This document shows positions 52,736 to 61,625 of a DNA stretch of 64,000 nt, piece after piece. Origin of the DNA: Paraburkholderia domus (lineage in GTDB: Bacteria; Pseudomonadota; Gammaproteobacteria; Burkholderiales; Burkholderiaceae); the NCBI RefSeq assembly GCF_905220705.1, contig NZ_CAJNAT010000036.1, forward strand, positions 1 through 64,000, read 5' to 3'. Each line of letters opens with the position of its first letter. Within the stretch, counting starts at the first letter, position 1. A program made the position numbers and the translations under genes. The notes beneath the pieces are model-generated. The model saw only the letters and a list, made by a program, of their open reading frames with translations, was not told the origin of the DNA and did not search any database.

Positions 52736-54192
52736 CAGATAACAGTGTGGCAAACGGCGCAACGAGCAGCGCAAGCAGTAGCGCGCACAAAGGCGCAACT
52801 CACAGCGCAGCGCCGCTTTCCGCAACGCTCGACGCGCTGCGTGCCGCGCTCGGTGCCGACGCGGTGCGGGTTGGCGAGCAGATCGGTGAACACGCGATGA
52901 CCGACTGGACACGCCACGATCCGACGCGCCCCGCCGCGCTGCTCCTGCCGCGCAGTACGGAAGAAGTCTCTCGCGCGCTGGCGATTTGCCACGCGGCGCA
53001 TCAACCGGTGGTGCCGCAGGGCGGCATGACCGGTCTCGCGGGTGGCGCGATTGCGCGCGCGACCGATATTGCGTTGTCGCTTGAACGGCTTAACGGCGTC
53101 GAAGAAATCGACACTGCTTCGGCGACGCTAACCGTGCGCGCCGGTACCACTTTGCAAACCGCACAGGAAGCCGCCGCCGAAGCCGGCTTCGAACTTGCGC
53201 TCGATCTGGGCGCACGTGGCTCGTGTCAGATCGGCGGCAATCTGGCGACCAACGCGGGCGGCAATCGCGTGATCCAGTCGGGCACCGCGCGCGATCAGGT
53301 GCTAGGCCTCGAAGTCGTGCTCGCCAACGGCGACGTGCTGACTTCGCTCGGCAAGATGGTCAAGAACAACACCGGCTATGACCTGAAACACTGGTTCATT
53401 GGGTCGGAAGGCACGCTCGGCGTGATCACGCGCGCGGTGCTGCGACTGCATCCGCAACGCGCGGCGCGCCACACGGCGCTCGTCGCACTCGACGATTACG
53501 CTGCCGCCGTGAACTTGCTGCGCCGCCTGTCGACGCGTTTTGGCAACGACATCGGTGCGTTCGAGATCATGTGGCCGGATTTCTACGATTTCGGCGTGAA
53601 GCTGACGGGTACGCGCTCGCCATTTTCCGACGCGCACCCGCTCTATGCACTGATTGAACACGCGAGCTTCGACGCAAGCGACGACGGCGAACGCTTCTCC
53701 GCCGCGCTGACTGAAGCGCTCGACGCCAATGCGATCCGTGACGCGGTGATCGCGCAATCGGTCGCCGACGTACGGGCGTTATGGGCGATTCGCGAGTGCA
53801 CCGCCGAGTTTCCGGTGCGGCTGGATGCGATCAACTTCGACGTGAGTTTGCCCATCGGCGAGATCGGTGCTTTCGTCGACCGTTGCCGCGCGGCGCTCGA
53901 TCAGCGCTGGCCGGGCAACGCGTCGTATTTCTTCGGCCATATCGGCGATTCGAATCTGCATGTCACTGTCGACGGCCATTCGATCCCCGGCGTCGATCAT
54001 CATGCGGTGTACGCGTTCGTCTACGAGATGCTCGGGCCGTTGCACGGCTCGGTGTCGGCGGAACATGGGATCGGCTTGCTCAAGCGCGAGTTCTTGCCGA
54101 TCTCGCGCTCGCCGGCTGAATTGGCCGCCATGGTGGCGATCAAACACGCGCTCGACCCGCACAGCATTCTGAATCCGGGCAAGCTGTTTTGA
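52732..54192 (+). CDS. FAD-linked 2-hydroxyacid dehydrogenase (GlcD/D2HGDH type)
   Basis: A 486-residue flavoprotein with an FAD-binding PCMH domain (VVPQGGMTGLAGGA near residue 90, LGARGSCQIGGNLATNAGGN near residue 165, GSEGTLGVIT near residue 225) and an FAD-oxidase C-terminal domain with the metal/substrate motif FGHIGDSNLHVTVDG and the terminal EHGIGLLKREFL. It belongs to the glycolate oxidase GlcD/D-2-hydroxyglutarate dehydrogenase group. The start overlaps the dioxygenase stop (ATGA). It would oxidise a 2-hydroxyacid product, consistent with a dioxygenase making a hydroxylated intermediate; substrate unknown. Confidence 0.92.
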   Translation: MTDNSVANGATSSASSSAHKGATHSAAPLSATLDALRAALGADAVRVGEQIGEHAMTDWTRHDPTRPAALLLPRSTEEVSRALAICHAAHQPVVPQGGMTGLAGGAIARATDIALSLERLNGVEEIDTASATLTVRAGTTLQTAQEAAAEAGFELALDLGARGSCQIGGNLATNAGGNRVIQSGTARDQVLGLEVVLANGDVLTSLGKMVKNNTGYDLKHWFIGSEGTLGVITRAVLRLHPQRAARHTALVALDDYAAAVNLLRRLSTRFGNDIGAFEIMWPDFYDFGVKLTGTRSPFSDAHPLYALIEHASFDASDDGERFSAALTEALDANAIRDAVIAQSVADVRALWAIRECTAEFPVRLDAINFDVSLPIGEIGAFVDRCRAALDQRWPGNASYFFGHIGDSNLHVTVDGHSIPGVDHHAVYAFVYEMLGPLHGSVSAEHGIGLLKREFLPISRSPAELAAMVAIKHALDPHSILNPGKLF

Positions 54193-54211
54193 GCGGGACG
54201 CGCCGCGCGAT

Positions 54212-54991
54212 TTACTGCGGAGCGTTTTCCGCGTGCGTCAGCAGTTCGCGGGCGTAACGCCGGTACAGCCACGACAGCGAGGCCGCGGCGAACACGATGA
54301 ACACGGCATTGAGCAGCGCCTGAACGATCGCAATGACGGCGATGCCTTGGGTCTGGTGCGCGTGCAGTATCTTCGGGCCGGCGGCGATGAAGAACAGGGC
54401 GGTGACGATGAAGAGCGGCAGGTATGTGACGAAGCCTACACCGATGATGCTCCATACGTGCCCACGGCTGTCCTGCCACGCCGCGCGCAGGGTGAGCCGG
54501 CTGCCGAGTGCGATAGACGGATAAAGCAGGCTTAGCCGGATGAGCACGAACACATAAACGAGTAGCAGCGGCACATAAACCAGGAATCCCATCTTGAACG
54601 CCCGCACGGCGATATAGGTGAGCCCCGCCATTGCCAGCATGGCCAGCACGACGGCGAGCCACACCAGCGCATAGCGGCCAAGCGGCTTGCCGTTCAGCGG
54701 CACGAGCGGGTGCGCGCCTTCGCCGAGCAGCACAAAGCGATGGACCTTGATGGTGAGCGTGCCGGATACCACCAGTTGCAGCACGAGCCAGACCAGCGAA
54801 AGCAGGCCGTGGCCGACGCGCGTCATCGTGTCGATATCGCCGGCAGCGGCGGAGGGGCGTTGCGCGGTCAGCAGCGACGTGCAGGCGAACACGGCGCAAA
54901 CGCCGAGGAACAACCAGGGCATCTGCGTGACGGCTTGCCACGAACTGATCCATCCTTTCTTGATGCAGGCCCCGAAGGTCAACTGTTCCAT
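54212..54991 (-). CDS. BPSS1780-family membrane protein
   Basis: A 259-residue protein with about six helices and an N-terminus of the form FGACIKKGWISSWQAVTQMP, the pattern of a betaproteobacterial membrane family named after Burkholderia pseudomallei BPSS1780. No function is known to me. It ends 19 bases after the convergent FAD-linked dehydrogenase and lies downstream of the GMC fusion gene, with a 98-base gap, so it might be cotranscribed with it. Confidence 0.8.
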   Translation of the reverse strand: MEQLTFGACIKKGWISSWQAVTQMPWLFLGVCAVFACTSLLTAQRPSAAAGDIDTMTRVGHGLLSLVWLVLQLVVSGTLTIKVHRFVLLGEGAHPLVPLNGKPLGRYALVWLAVVLAMLAMAGLTYIAVRAFKMGFLVYVPLLLVYVFVLIRLSLLYPSIALGSRLTLRAAWQDSRGHVWSIIGVGFVTYLPLFIVTALFFIAAGPKILHAHQTQGIAVIAIVQALLNAVFIVFAAASLSWLYRRYARELLTHAENAPQ

Positions 54992-55089
54992 AGCATTGTT
55001 CTAGTGGTTGATGGGATCGATGTGCGGCTGCACGCGCCGGTCTCAGCCGGATTCTCTCATGCTATGGAGAGCGCTTCACTCAACCTTCA

Positions 55090-58000
55090 TCAATGCGCAT
55101 TCAGATACCTGGCAATCACCGGATAAACATCCACCGCTGCGTTTTTGCCGAAGATACAGTCGATGTGTCCGTAGCCGGGAATCAGATGCCGCTCATACGG
55201 CTGCTCGGGGAAGCGATTGACCAGCATGTCGTACGTGAGCGCGGTGCTCTTCGGCAGATAGGTTTCGTTTTTTTCACCGTGGATGAAGCCGATCGGCAGG
55301 CGCATGCCTTCAAGACCCCTCATGCCGTCCGCGCCGCTCAGGTAGACGTCTCTGCCTTCTGCATCGACAACCTTGCCCGCCCGCACCATTGCAGCGAGAT
55401 GCTTGAACACCTCGACGTCATGCACACCGAGCAATTCCTGCAGGTTCGAGTGAAGCGTCTCGTTCAATTGTCCATGTTCGTAGAGCAGGCCGTAAAGGAA
55501 GGTCGCCCGATGGCAGATCGGGTTGCCGCAGCCCTGTTTGTGATTGATCGGGTAGAGCCGCAATGCTTCGTCGAGCAGGTTGTGGGGCCACGACCTGTGC
55601 TCCGTAAATGCGGTCAGGTCGAGTACCCCGAGATGTTCCATGATGTCCGGGACGTGCAGCCCGCACTTGATCTTTTCCAGCGTGCCTGGCACCGGATGCG
55701 CCGAGACCTGCGAGATAACGACCGAGCGCACGCCCTCGAGGCCATACAGCAGGGACATCGTGAGCGCCAACCCACCCATACAGTGGCCCAGCACCTGAAT
55801 GTCCGGCAGGCCGGTCAACGCCCGCACTTTGGCGACCGCGGCCGGAATGTCCTCGCGAGCGACTTTGTCGACGTTGGTCGGCACCAGCACGCTCGGCATT
55901 TCGATGCTGACGCGCAGATCGACGAGCCACACGTCGTAACCCGCTGCACAGAGATATTCCACCAGGTTGGTCGGCGTCAGATCGGTGGAAAAGATCCGGC
56001 TCGATACGCCTGAGCCGTGGATCAACAGCACCGGACGCAGTGGTTTGTCGGGCGGCCCGGCGTAGCGTGTAAGTCGCAGCGTGGTCCCATCGGGCGTGTC
56101 GAAGAAGACCATTTGCGGCACGGGTGCGCGCAGCACGCGCTTCAGACGCGGCGGCGCCTTCGGATCGTAAAACTGCAGGGGTGCCGCCACGCCGCCATAT
56201 TCGGTGAACAGCACGCCCGCAAAAAACTTGCCGAACTTCAGGGTCCATTCAAGGCGCGTTGTCAGATCGGGGGCATTGGTGACTTCGAGCGTGCGTTGCT
56301 GCTTGAGGAAATTCTCGGGCGTGATGATCAGCGTTGCTTTGCCGATCGCAGGCGCATCCGCTTGCACCGACTCGCGAATTTCGGCGTAGAGCGTGTTGGT
56401 CTGATCCCATAGATTGATCGGTGACGTACGCGTGATGATCTTCTGTCCGCTCAGGTAGTACGTCTTGCCTTCGGTGGAATCGAGCCTCATGCGGTAATTC
56501 ATGTTGCGCTCGTCCACGTCCGATTCGTTGACCACGAACAGGTTGAAGGTGCCGCCCGTGATCGTCATCGGTTGCGCGGAGAGTGCAGGACAGGTCAGCG
56601 TGCCCGTGGTGTGGGCCAGATGTTGCGAATTGCTCAGCATGTCGGCCAGATCGTCTGATTCGACGGTGAGCGTGAATTCGATCGGACTGGTGGCGGCTGC
56701 GCCCGCCACCGCCGGCGTGTAGGTGCCGATCATCGTTTCGGTGAAGTGCAGGCCGATTTTTGGGGGCGTCGGCGTGCTGGCTGTACCCTTGGCCAGATAG
56801 TCGATTTTCCAGCCTCGTGCGTCGGCGAGCAGCGCGCAATTGCGTTCCGCTAGCGCGGAAATCGTCAACAGCGGATTGACGCCGAGCGACATCGGCATGA
56901 CAGCGCCATCCATCACATACAGGCCTTCGTGTACCGCATTTCCTGTCGTGCCGCTGAAAACCCGACCCTCATGGTCGACGACGCCGCGCTCCGCGTTCTC
57001 GCCCATCCCGCAGCCGCCGAGCGGATGCACGGTGACGATGCGGTTTTTGAGCATTTTTGTCGAAATCGGGTTGCGCACATATTTGCCGCCGAGCGGCACC
57101 TGCGACTTCTCGAGCGTTTCTTCGACGGTCTGGAAAATCGGCTGCTTGCCGGCGTTCGGCCAATCGATGCGCGGTCTACCGTTGTCATCCACATTGATCT
57201 GGCCGCTTTCGTCGTCATGCGCCATCACCAGGTAGGTTTGCGTGTGGTTGAGCGCGCCGTGGTAGGGGCCGCGCAGGAGGCTTTCGATCACCCGCGCGCC
57301 GTAGTCGAGCGTTTCCCCGGCGGGGCGCGGCGCGAGAATCTCGACGCCTTCGAGCGGCGCGGCGCCGCCGAGCAGGGCGACCATCGCGGCGCCGACCGGG
57401 CCGGCGAGCGAACCCTCTTCGATCACGAAGCCGTCTGTCACGTTAGGGGTGTTGCGATGGTCGATGATGCCGGTAATGGTTGGCCCGACCGGCGGAATTT
57501 CGCCCTGCGTGTGCGCGCCCCAGCCGACGCCGTTGATCACTTCCTCGGTGTTGTATGCGAAGGCCAGCACGTCGCCGTTACCGGTGAAGTGTTTGCCGAG
57601 CATGTCCGAACCGGTCAACCCCTCCTTGCGCGAGCGTAACAGCAGGGCAGTCGAACCGATCGTGCCGGCCGATACGATGACAATGTCGGCGCTTACGAAC
57701 AGATCGGGCGCGCCATAACTCTCGCGGCCCAGCTTCACCTCCTGAAAGCGCACGACCCACTTTTGCGTGGCCGTGTCGCGCACGACCGAATGCACCGCTG
57801 TGCCCGTGAAAATATGTGCGCCGTGCGCGACTGCATCGGGCAGATAGTTCATATGCGTCGAATTTTTCGCGTCATAGTTGCAGCCTGAGTTGCAATCGCC
57901 GCAACCGACGCATGCCTTCTGCTCGACGCCCGCCGCATTGATGCGGTTCTCAAAGGTGACGGTGACCGGCGGGGGGTAAAAGCGATCCGCCATGTCGAGC

Positions 58001-58500
58001 GCCTGCGCTGATTTTTTGAGCGCCTGGAGTTTCGGCAACTGCAAAAAATCGCCGGACACCGGCGACGGCTGCAGCATGGCACGGGCCAGCTCGTAGCCTT
58101 TGTCACGGCCCGCTTTGTCGGCGCGCAGCGCAGCGGGCCAGCGATCGTCGTCCCACAACCGTGGTTCGGCTTCGAGCGCGACGTTCGCGTTGATCAGCGA
58201 CGTACCGCCCAGTCCGCAACCCACCACCGCATTCACGTCTTCATTCACGTGCACTTCCAGCAGTGCGAGCGGCGAGCCGACTTGTGCGAGGGCGGTGTTG
58301 TATTGCACCTGCGCGGCGCCTTCGAGCGGCGTGCGCGGATAGTCGCCGGCCATGAACTCACGTCCGCGTTCCAGCACGCACACACTTCTGCTGGCGCGCG
58401 CCATGCGGCTCGCGGCAATCGCCCCACCATAACCCGAGCCCACCACCACCACGTCGTAGTGCGGCTGCATTGCTGTCAGGGCGCTCGATAAGCGGTTCAT
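55090..58500 (-). CDS. GMC oxidoreductase fused to an alpha/beta hydrolase with a Cys nucleophile box
   Basis: A 1136-residue fusion. Residues ~15-560 form a GMC flavoprotein (FAD motif GSGYGG at 21-26, GCGLGGTSLINANVALE near residue 93, and the C-terminal GMC part with HPLGGCGMG and LGVNPLLTISALAE), close to cholesterol oxidases. Four cysteines at 197, 200, 203 and 207 (CVGCGDCNSGC) form a ferredoxin-like cluster motif. A middle beta-rich segment (~590-760) follows. Residues ~800-1136 are an alpha/beta hydrolase whose nucleophile elbow is GHCMGG (Cys907 instead of Ser), with a His near the end in PGYGHIDCIFG. The ATG at 58500 has GAGG upstream. It may oxidise and then cleave a sterol-like or other hydrophobic alcohol or ester. 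Confidence 0.88.
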   Translation of the reverse strand: MNRLSSALTAMQPHYDVVVVGSGYGGAIAASRMARASRSVCVLERGREFMAGDYPRTPLEGAAQVQYNTALAQVGSPLALLEVHVNEDVNAVVGCGLGGTSLINANVALEAEPRLWDDDRWPAALRADKAGRDKGYELARAMLQPSPVSGDFLQLPKLQALKKSAQALDMADRFYPPPVTVTFENRINAAGVEQKACVGCGDCNSGCNYDAKNSTHMNYLPDAVAHGAHIFTGTAVHSVVRDTATQKWVVRFQEVKLGRESYGAPDLFVSADIVIVSAGTIGSTALLLRSRKEGLTGSDMLGKHFTGNGDVLAFAYNTEEVINGVGWGAHTQGEIPPVGPTITGIIDHRNTPNVTDGFVIEEGSLAGPVGAAMVALLGGAAPLEGVEILAPRPAGETLDYGARVIESLLRGPYHGALNHTQTYLVMAHDDESGQINVDDNGRPRIDWPNAGKQPIFQTVEETLEKSQVPLGGKYVRNPISTKMLKNRIVTVHPLGGCGMGENAERGVVDHEGRVFSGTTGNAVHEGLYVMDGAVMPMSLGVNPLLTISALAERNCALLADARGWKIDYLAKGTASTPTPPKIGLHFTETMIGTYTPAVAGAAATSPIEFTLTVESDDLADMLSNSQHLAHTTGTLTCPALSAQPMTITGGTFNLFVVNESDVDERNMNYRMRLDSTEGKTYYLSGQKIITRTSPINLWDQTNTLYAEIRESVQADAPAIGKATLIITPENFLKQQRTLEVTNAPDLTTRLEWTLKFGKFFAGVLFTEYGGVAAPLQFYDPKAPPRLKRVLRAPVPQMVFFDTPDGTTLRLTRYAGPPDKPLRPVLLIHGSGVSSRIFSTDLTPTNLVEYLCAAGYDVWLVDLRVSIEMPSVLVPTNVDKVAREDIPAAVAKVRALTGLPDIQVLGHCMGGLALTMSLLYGLEGVRSVVISQVSAHPVPGTLEKIKCGLHVPDIMEHLGVLDLTAFTEHRSWPHNLLDEALRLYPINHKQGCGNPICHRATFLYGLLYEHGQLNETLHSNLQELLGVHDVEVFKHLAAMVRAGKVVDAEGRDVYLSGADGMRGLEGMRLPIGFIHGEKNETYLPKSTALTYDMLVNRFPEQPYERHLIPGYGHIDCIFGKNAAVDVYPVIARYLNAH

Positions 58501-58708
58501 CAGGACCACCTCATCAGGAAGGGGTTGCCGGGTAGGGAACCCGGACTTCGGAAGGAAGACGGCATGCCGCTGTGGCTTTTTTATCGTAGGCGGTGCGCGA
58601 TGACAAAAAAAGGCGCATCGTACGTGGCGCGCGAGGCAAGCATGGCGCGTGCTCGACTTGCGGAAAGGGACAGACGGCGCCGGTCCACGCTAGTCTGTCG
58701 AAGCACTA

Positions 58709-59500
58709 TTAGGCGGCCACTTCATTCATTTCGCTGTCGCTCGATTCGGCGGCGAGCAGGTTCAAGACGAGCAGAATCGCCGCGCGATTGTCGATGTCGA
58801 TTTCGATGCCGAGCACGTCGGTGAGCCAGCGGCCGATCTTGGTATTGGAAAATTCGTCGGCGCCGGCCGTCTTTTTCATGGTGACGCCAAGTTTGACGGC
58901 GCGATAGTGATACGAGGGCACACGATGCTGAGCAGCGACCGCCGACAGGCCGCCTTTCCCTTCCGAACACCAGCCGAGGCTGCCGGCCAGCACAATGCGC
59001 TCCGGCTCGTCGAGGTTCTCGATAAAGGCGCGCGCCGCGAGCCGTACGCGTTGCTCGTCGAGGCCGTATTGCAGCAACACGCTTTCCACGGGGTCTTCCA
59101 GCGCTTGCGCGTGCAAATCGATTTCCTGCGCCATGCCTTCGTTTTCCATCGACACGTTGCGTTGATGGCCGGCGCTGCGCAGGCAGTCGATCAGGTAACG
59201 GCGAAAATACGCGCACAGTGCGTAGCCGTTGGATGGCGCGCTGTCGGCGCAAGCGTTGGTCTCCGTGTGGCCGGGTGCGAGGCGCAGTACCTTCGAGTAG
59301 ATGAACTGCGCGACCAGTTCTTCCTTGTCCTCGCCGAGCGCCTGCAATTCAAGCGGGTGATAGGTGCGCAGCGCCCGCTTCACCAGGTCGACCATCGACA
59401 CCATTTCGTCGGCGGACAGCTGGGTACGCCGGCGCCACAAGTCGGGCAGGATCGCATCGTCGAGATTGCGGACGAACGCGTGGCTCGGAACTGCGCCCAT
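58709..59500 (-). CDS. Sigma-factor-like regulatory protein, unknown family
   Basis: A 263-residue soluble protein. Residues ~85-110 (ALCAYFRRYLIDCLRSAG) resemble sigma region 2 helices. Residues ~150-215 (LDEPERIVLAGSLGW, then GLSAVAAQHRVPSYHYRAVK) resemble a region 4-type HTH. A C-terminal acidic helix ends in SDSEMNEVAA. I start at 59500, where GGAGG lies about 6 nt upstream; an ATG at 59512 would add four residues. I do not recognise a named family, so this is a hypothesis from pattern similarity. It is divergent from the hybrid histidine kinase. Downstream, a run of seven A residues at 58605-58611 gives a T-tract on its strand, possibly a terminator. Confidence 0.6.
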   Translation of the reverse strand: MGAVPSHAFVRNLDDAILPDLWRRRTQLSADEMVSMVDLVKRALRTYHPLELQALGEDKEELVAQFIYSKVLRLAPGHTETNACADSAPSNGYALCAYFRRYLIDCLRSAGHQRNVSMENEGMAQEIDLHAQALEDPVESVLLQYGLDEQRVRLAARAFIENLDEPERIVLAGSLGWCSEGKGGLSAVAAQHRVPSYHYRAVKLGVTMKKTAGADEFSNTKIGRWLTDVLGIEIDIDNRAAILLVLNLLAAESSDSEMNEVAA

Positions 59501-59684
59501 GAAAACCTCCATAAGGGGTAAGGCGAGGAACGCGCGGAGCCTCGGCTGCAGGCAAGGAAGGGGGTGTTGGAGCTTTTAAGCCGCGCTGGAATGTGAACTC
59601 AGTATGGTTTCCGGCGACGACTTCGCCTATATGGATTAAGTGGTAGCTGATGGGTAAACTGCCGGGTAAACCATCCGGCCGACA

Positions 59685-59807
59685 GCTAAAGCTCTACCTC
59701 CAGTCGACCGCTTTGCATGGGGCCGGAGTAAGTGCTTTGCATGGGACCAGAGTAGTGCGCTAAAGCGCGAACTCTGGTCGACAGCTAAAGCGCCAACTCC
59801 GCCCGAC
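59685..59807 (+). repeat. Three 24-nt repeats plus two copies of a second 21-nt motif
   Basis: Repeats of the form GCTAAAGC...CTC...CGAC lie at 59685-59708, 59759-59782 and 59784-59807. Between the first two are two near-identical 21-nt units beginning GCTTTGCATGGG and ending GAGTA, at 59710-59730 and 59734-59754. The last repeat ends 12 bases before the kinase ATG. They could be protein-binding sites or a local duplication product. Confidence 0.75.
59745..59779 (+). promoter_or_regulatory. Stem-loop in the leader of the hybrid kinase gene
   Basis: GACCAGAGT (59745-59753) pairs with ACTCTGGTC (59771-59779). Inside it, GCGC-TAAA-GCGC (59757-59768) forms a second stem. It lies 41 bases before the ATG and has no T-run, so an operator or a translational control element is more likely than a terminator. 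Confidence 0.6.
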
Positions 59808-59819
59808 AAAGGAGACCGC

Positions 59820-61604
59820 ATGATGCGGGCCGACCCGATCCAGCGTGCAATCGACGAAGACCTGGTGCGCGTGCTGTACGCGCAAGATCCGATCGCCTTC
59901 TTTTCGCACTGGTTCTCTATCGCGGTGCTGGTGGCGATCTACTGGCCGAACGTCCCGTCGCCGCCTTTGTTCATCGCGTGTTTCGGGTTTTATGCGGCTG
60001 CCAATTGCGGTGGCCTCGCGCTGTGGCTCTGCAATCGCCGCTACCCGCATCTCACGACACCGCGTGGCTGGATCAACCTGCATGCGGTGCGCGGCGTGTT
60101 GCTGTATAGCGCGCCGGGGCTGGCGGTGTGGTTCGCGTTCCAGAGCCCGCAAACCGATTTGCCGCTATTGCACACGGTGATGCTCGTGACGCTGGCGGCC
60201 GGCGTGTTCATGTCGAACGGATTCGATCTGCTGAACTTCTCGACCGCGATTCCGTTTCTGCTGTTTCCCTCGATCGCGCTGCATTTCGGCACGCATACGT
60301 TCGATCGCACGATTCTCGCGATTGTTCTCGCGTTCTTCTTCTGCGCGATCAACGTCTATGCGCTGAGTTATCGCAAGCTGTTTCAGCAAGTCGTGCATGC
60401 GCGAGTCGATCAGCAGTACCTGGCGGAGTCGCTGGCCGCGCAAAAGCGTGTCGCCGAAGAAGCCAGTCTCGCCAAAACGCGTTTTTTTGCGGCGGCGAGC
60501 CACGATTTGCGTCAGCCGCTGCATGCGATCGGTTTGCTGGCGGCTTCGCTCAATGACACGGCGGCGACGCCCGTGCAGCATGCGAAGACGGCCCAGCACA
60601 TCGTTTATAACGTCGAGGCGTTGAACCAGTTGTTCAACCAGGTGCTCGATCTCGCCAGGCTCGAAAGCGGCGTGACGCAGGTGATCCGCTTGCATTTCCG
60701 GCTTTCGGAGCTGTTCGAACGGGTCGGCGCCCAGTACCGCCCGCAAGCGGCGGCCAAAGGCCTCGCGCTGCGGATCGCGCCGGCCTCGGTGATCTTGCAT
60801 GACGACCCGGTGCTGCTCGAACGCGTGCTGAGCAACCTGCTCTCGAACGCCGTGCGCTATACCGAGGAAGGTGCGATCTGGGTGGGCTACCGCCGCGCCG
60901 GGCGTAGTTCGGGTGGCTATATCGAGGTGCGCGATTCCGGCATCGGCATTCCGGCCGAGGAACACGAGCGCATCTTCGAAGAGTTTTACCAGGTCGCCAA
61001 TCCGCAGCGCGACGCACGTCAGGGACACGGTTTGGGCTTGCCGACGGTGAAGCGGCTGATCGAGATGCTCGGCGGCGAGTTGCAACTGCGCTCGGCGCCT
61101 GGCCGCGGCTCGGTGTTCCGCTTTCCGGTGCAGGCGGGCGACGCCGGCGGGATTGTCGCGAGCCTGAACGAGGCGGTGGCGGGCGGGCCGTCGGCGCAAG
61201 GGCGGCGCGTGCTATGCATCGACGACGACCCGTCGATTCTCGAAGGCCTTGTCAGTCTGCTGGGACGCTGGGGGTGCATCGTGCGTGGCGCGCGCGACGA
61301 GGTCGATGCGCTCGTCGCGCTGGAAGACGGTTTCGTCCCGGATGCCGTGTTATGCGACTACCAGCTGGCCAATCATCGAACCGGCGCGCAAGCGCTGTCG
61401 GCCGTGCGCAACGTGCTCGCGCGGGCAGGGCACGAAGGCGTGGTGACCTTGCTGATTACGGGCGATATGGCGTCGGCGGAACTGGCGGCGCTGGCCTTAC
61501 AGGGGATTCCGGTGCTGCATAAGCCGGTTACGCCGGCGCGTCTGCGGCGCACCCTGGAGATGTTGTGGCAGCAGGCGGAACTGGACAAGGGGCGGGCGGC
61601 GTGA
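59820..61604 (+). CDS. Hybrid sensor histidine kinase with C-terminal receiver domain
   Basis: A 594-residue protein. About six or seven N-terminal membrane helices (residues ~25-200), with no recognisable periplasmic sensor domain, are followed by a short coiled coil and the HisKA H-box (AAASHDLRQPLHAI, H228). The HATPase domain has N-box NLLSNAVRYT, G1 DSGIGI and G2 GHGLGL. A receiver domain follows, with CIDDDPSILEG, the phospho-acceptor D513 in VLCDYQL and K568 in VLHKPV. AGGAG lies upstream of ATGATG. The NarL-type response regulator gene faces it 21 bases away and is its likely partner. Confidence 0.92.
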   Translation: MMRADPIQRAIDEDLVRVLYAQDPIAFFSHWFSIAVLVAIYWPNVPSPPLFIACFGFYAAANCGGLALWLCNRRYPHLTTPRGWINLHAVRGVLLYSAPGLAVWFAFQSPQTDLPLLHTVMLVTLAAGVFMSNGFDLLNFSTAIPFLLFPSIALHFGTHTFDRTILAIVLAFFFCAINVYALSYRKLFQQVVHARVDQQYLAESLAAQKRVAEEASLAKTRFFAAASHDLRQPLHAIGLLAASLNDTAATPVQHAKTAQHIVYNVEALNQLFNQVLDLARLESGVTQVIRLHFRLSELFERVGAQYRPQAAAKGLALRIAPASVILHDDPVLLERVLSNLLSNAVRYTEEGAIWVGYRRAGRSSGGYIEVRDSGIGIPAEEHERIFEEFYQVANPQRDARQGHGLGLPTVKRLIEMLGGELQLRSAPGRGSVFRFPVQAGDAGGIVASLNEAVAGGPSAQGRRVLCIDDDPSILEGLVSLLGRWGCIVRGARDEVDALVALEDGFVPDAVLCDYQLANHRTGAQALSAVRNVLARAGHEGVVTLLITGDMASAELAALALQGIPVLHKPVTPARLRRTLEMLWQQAELDKGRAA

Positions 61605-61625
61605 GCACCGCCCGTCGACCCGTTG

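Larger units (their letters stand above)
59501..59819. other. Divergent intergenic region with clustered short repeats
   Basis: This 319-base region separates the sigma-like gene from the hybrid kinase. The first ~140 bases show nothing distinctive apart from a Shine-Dalgarno sequence for the minus gene and two GGGTAAAC copies near 59652-59670. The last ~135 bases hold a 24-nt repeat family, a second repeated motif and a hairpin, listed separately. No gene is supported here. Confidence 0.6.
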
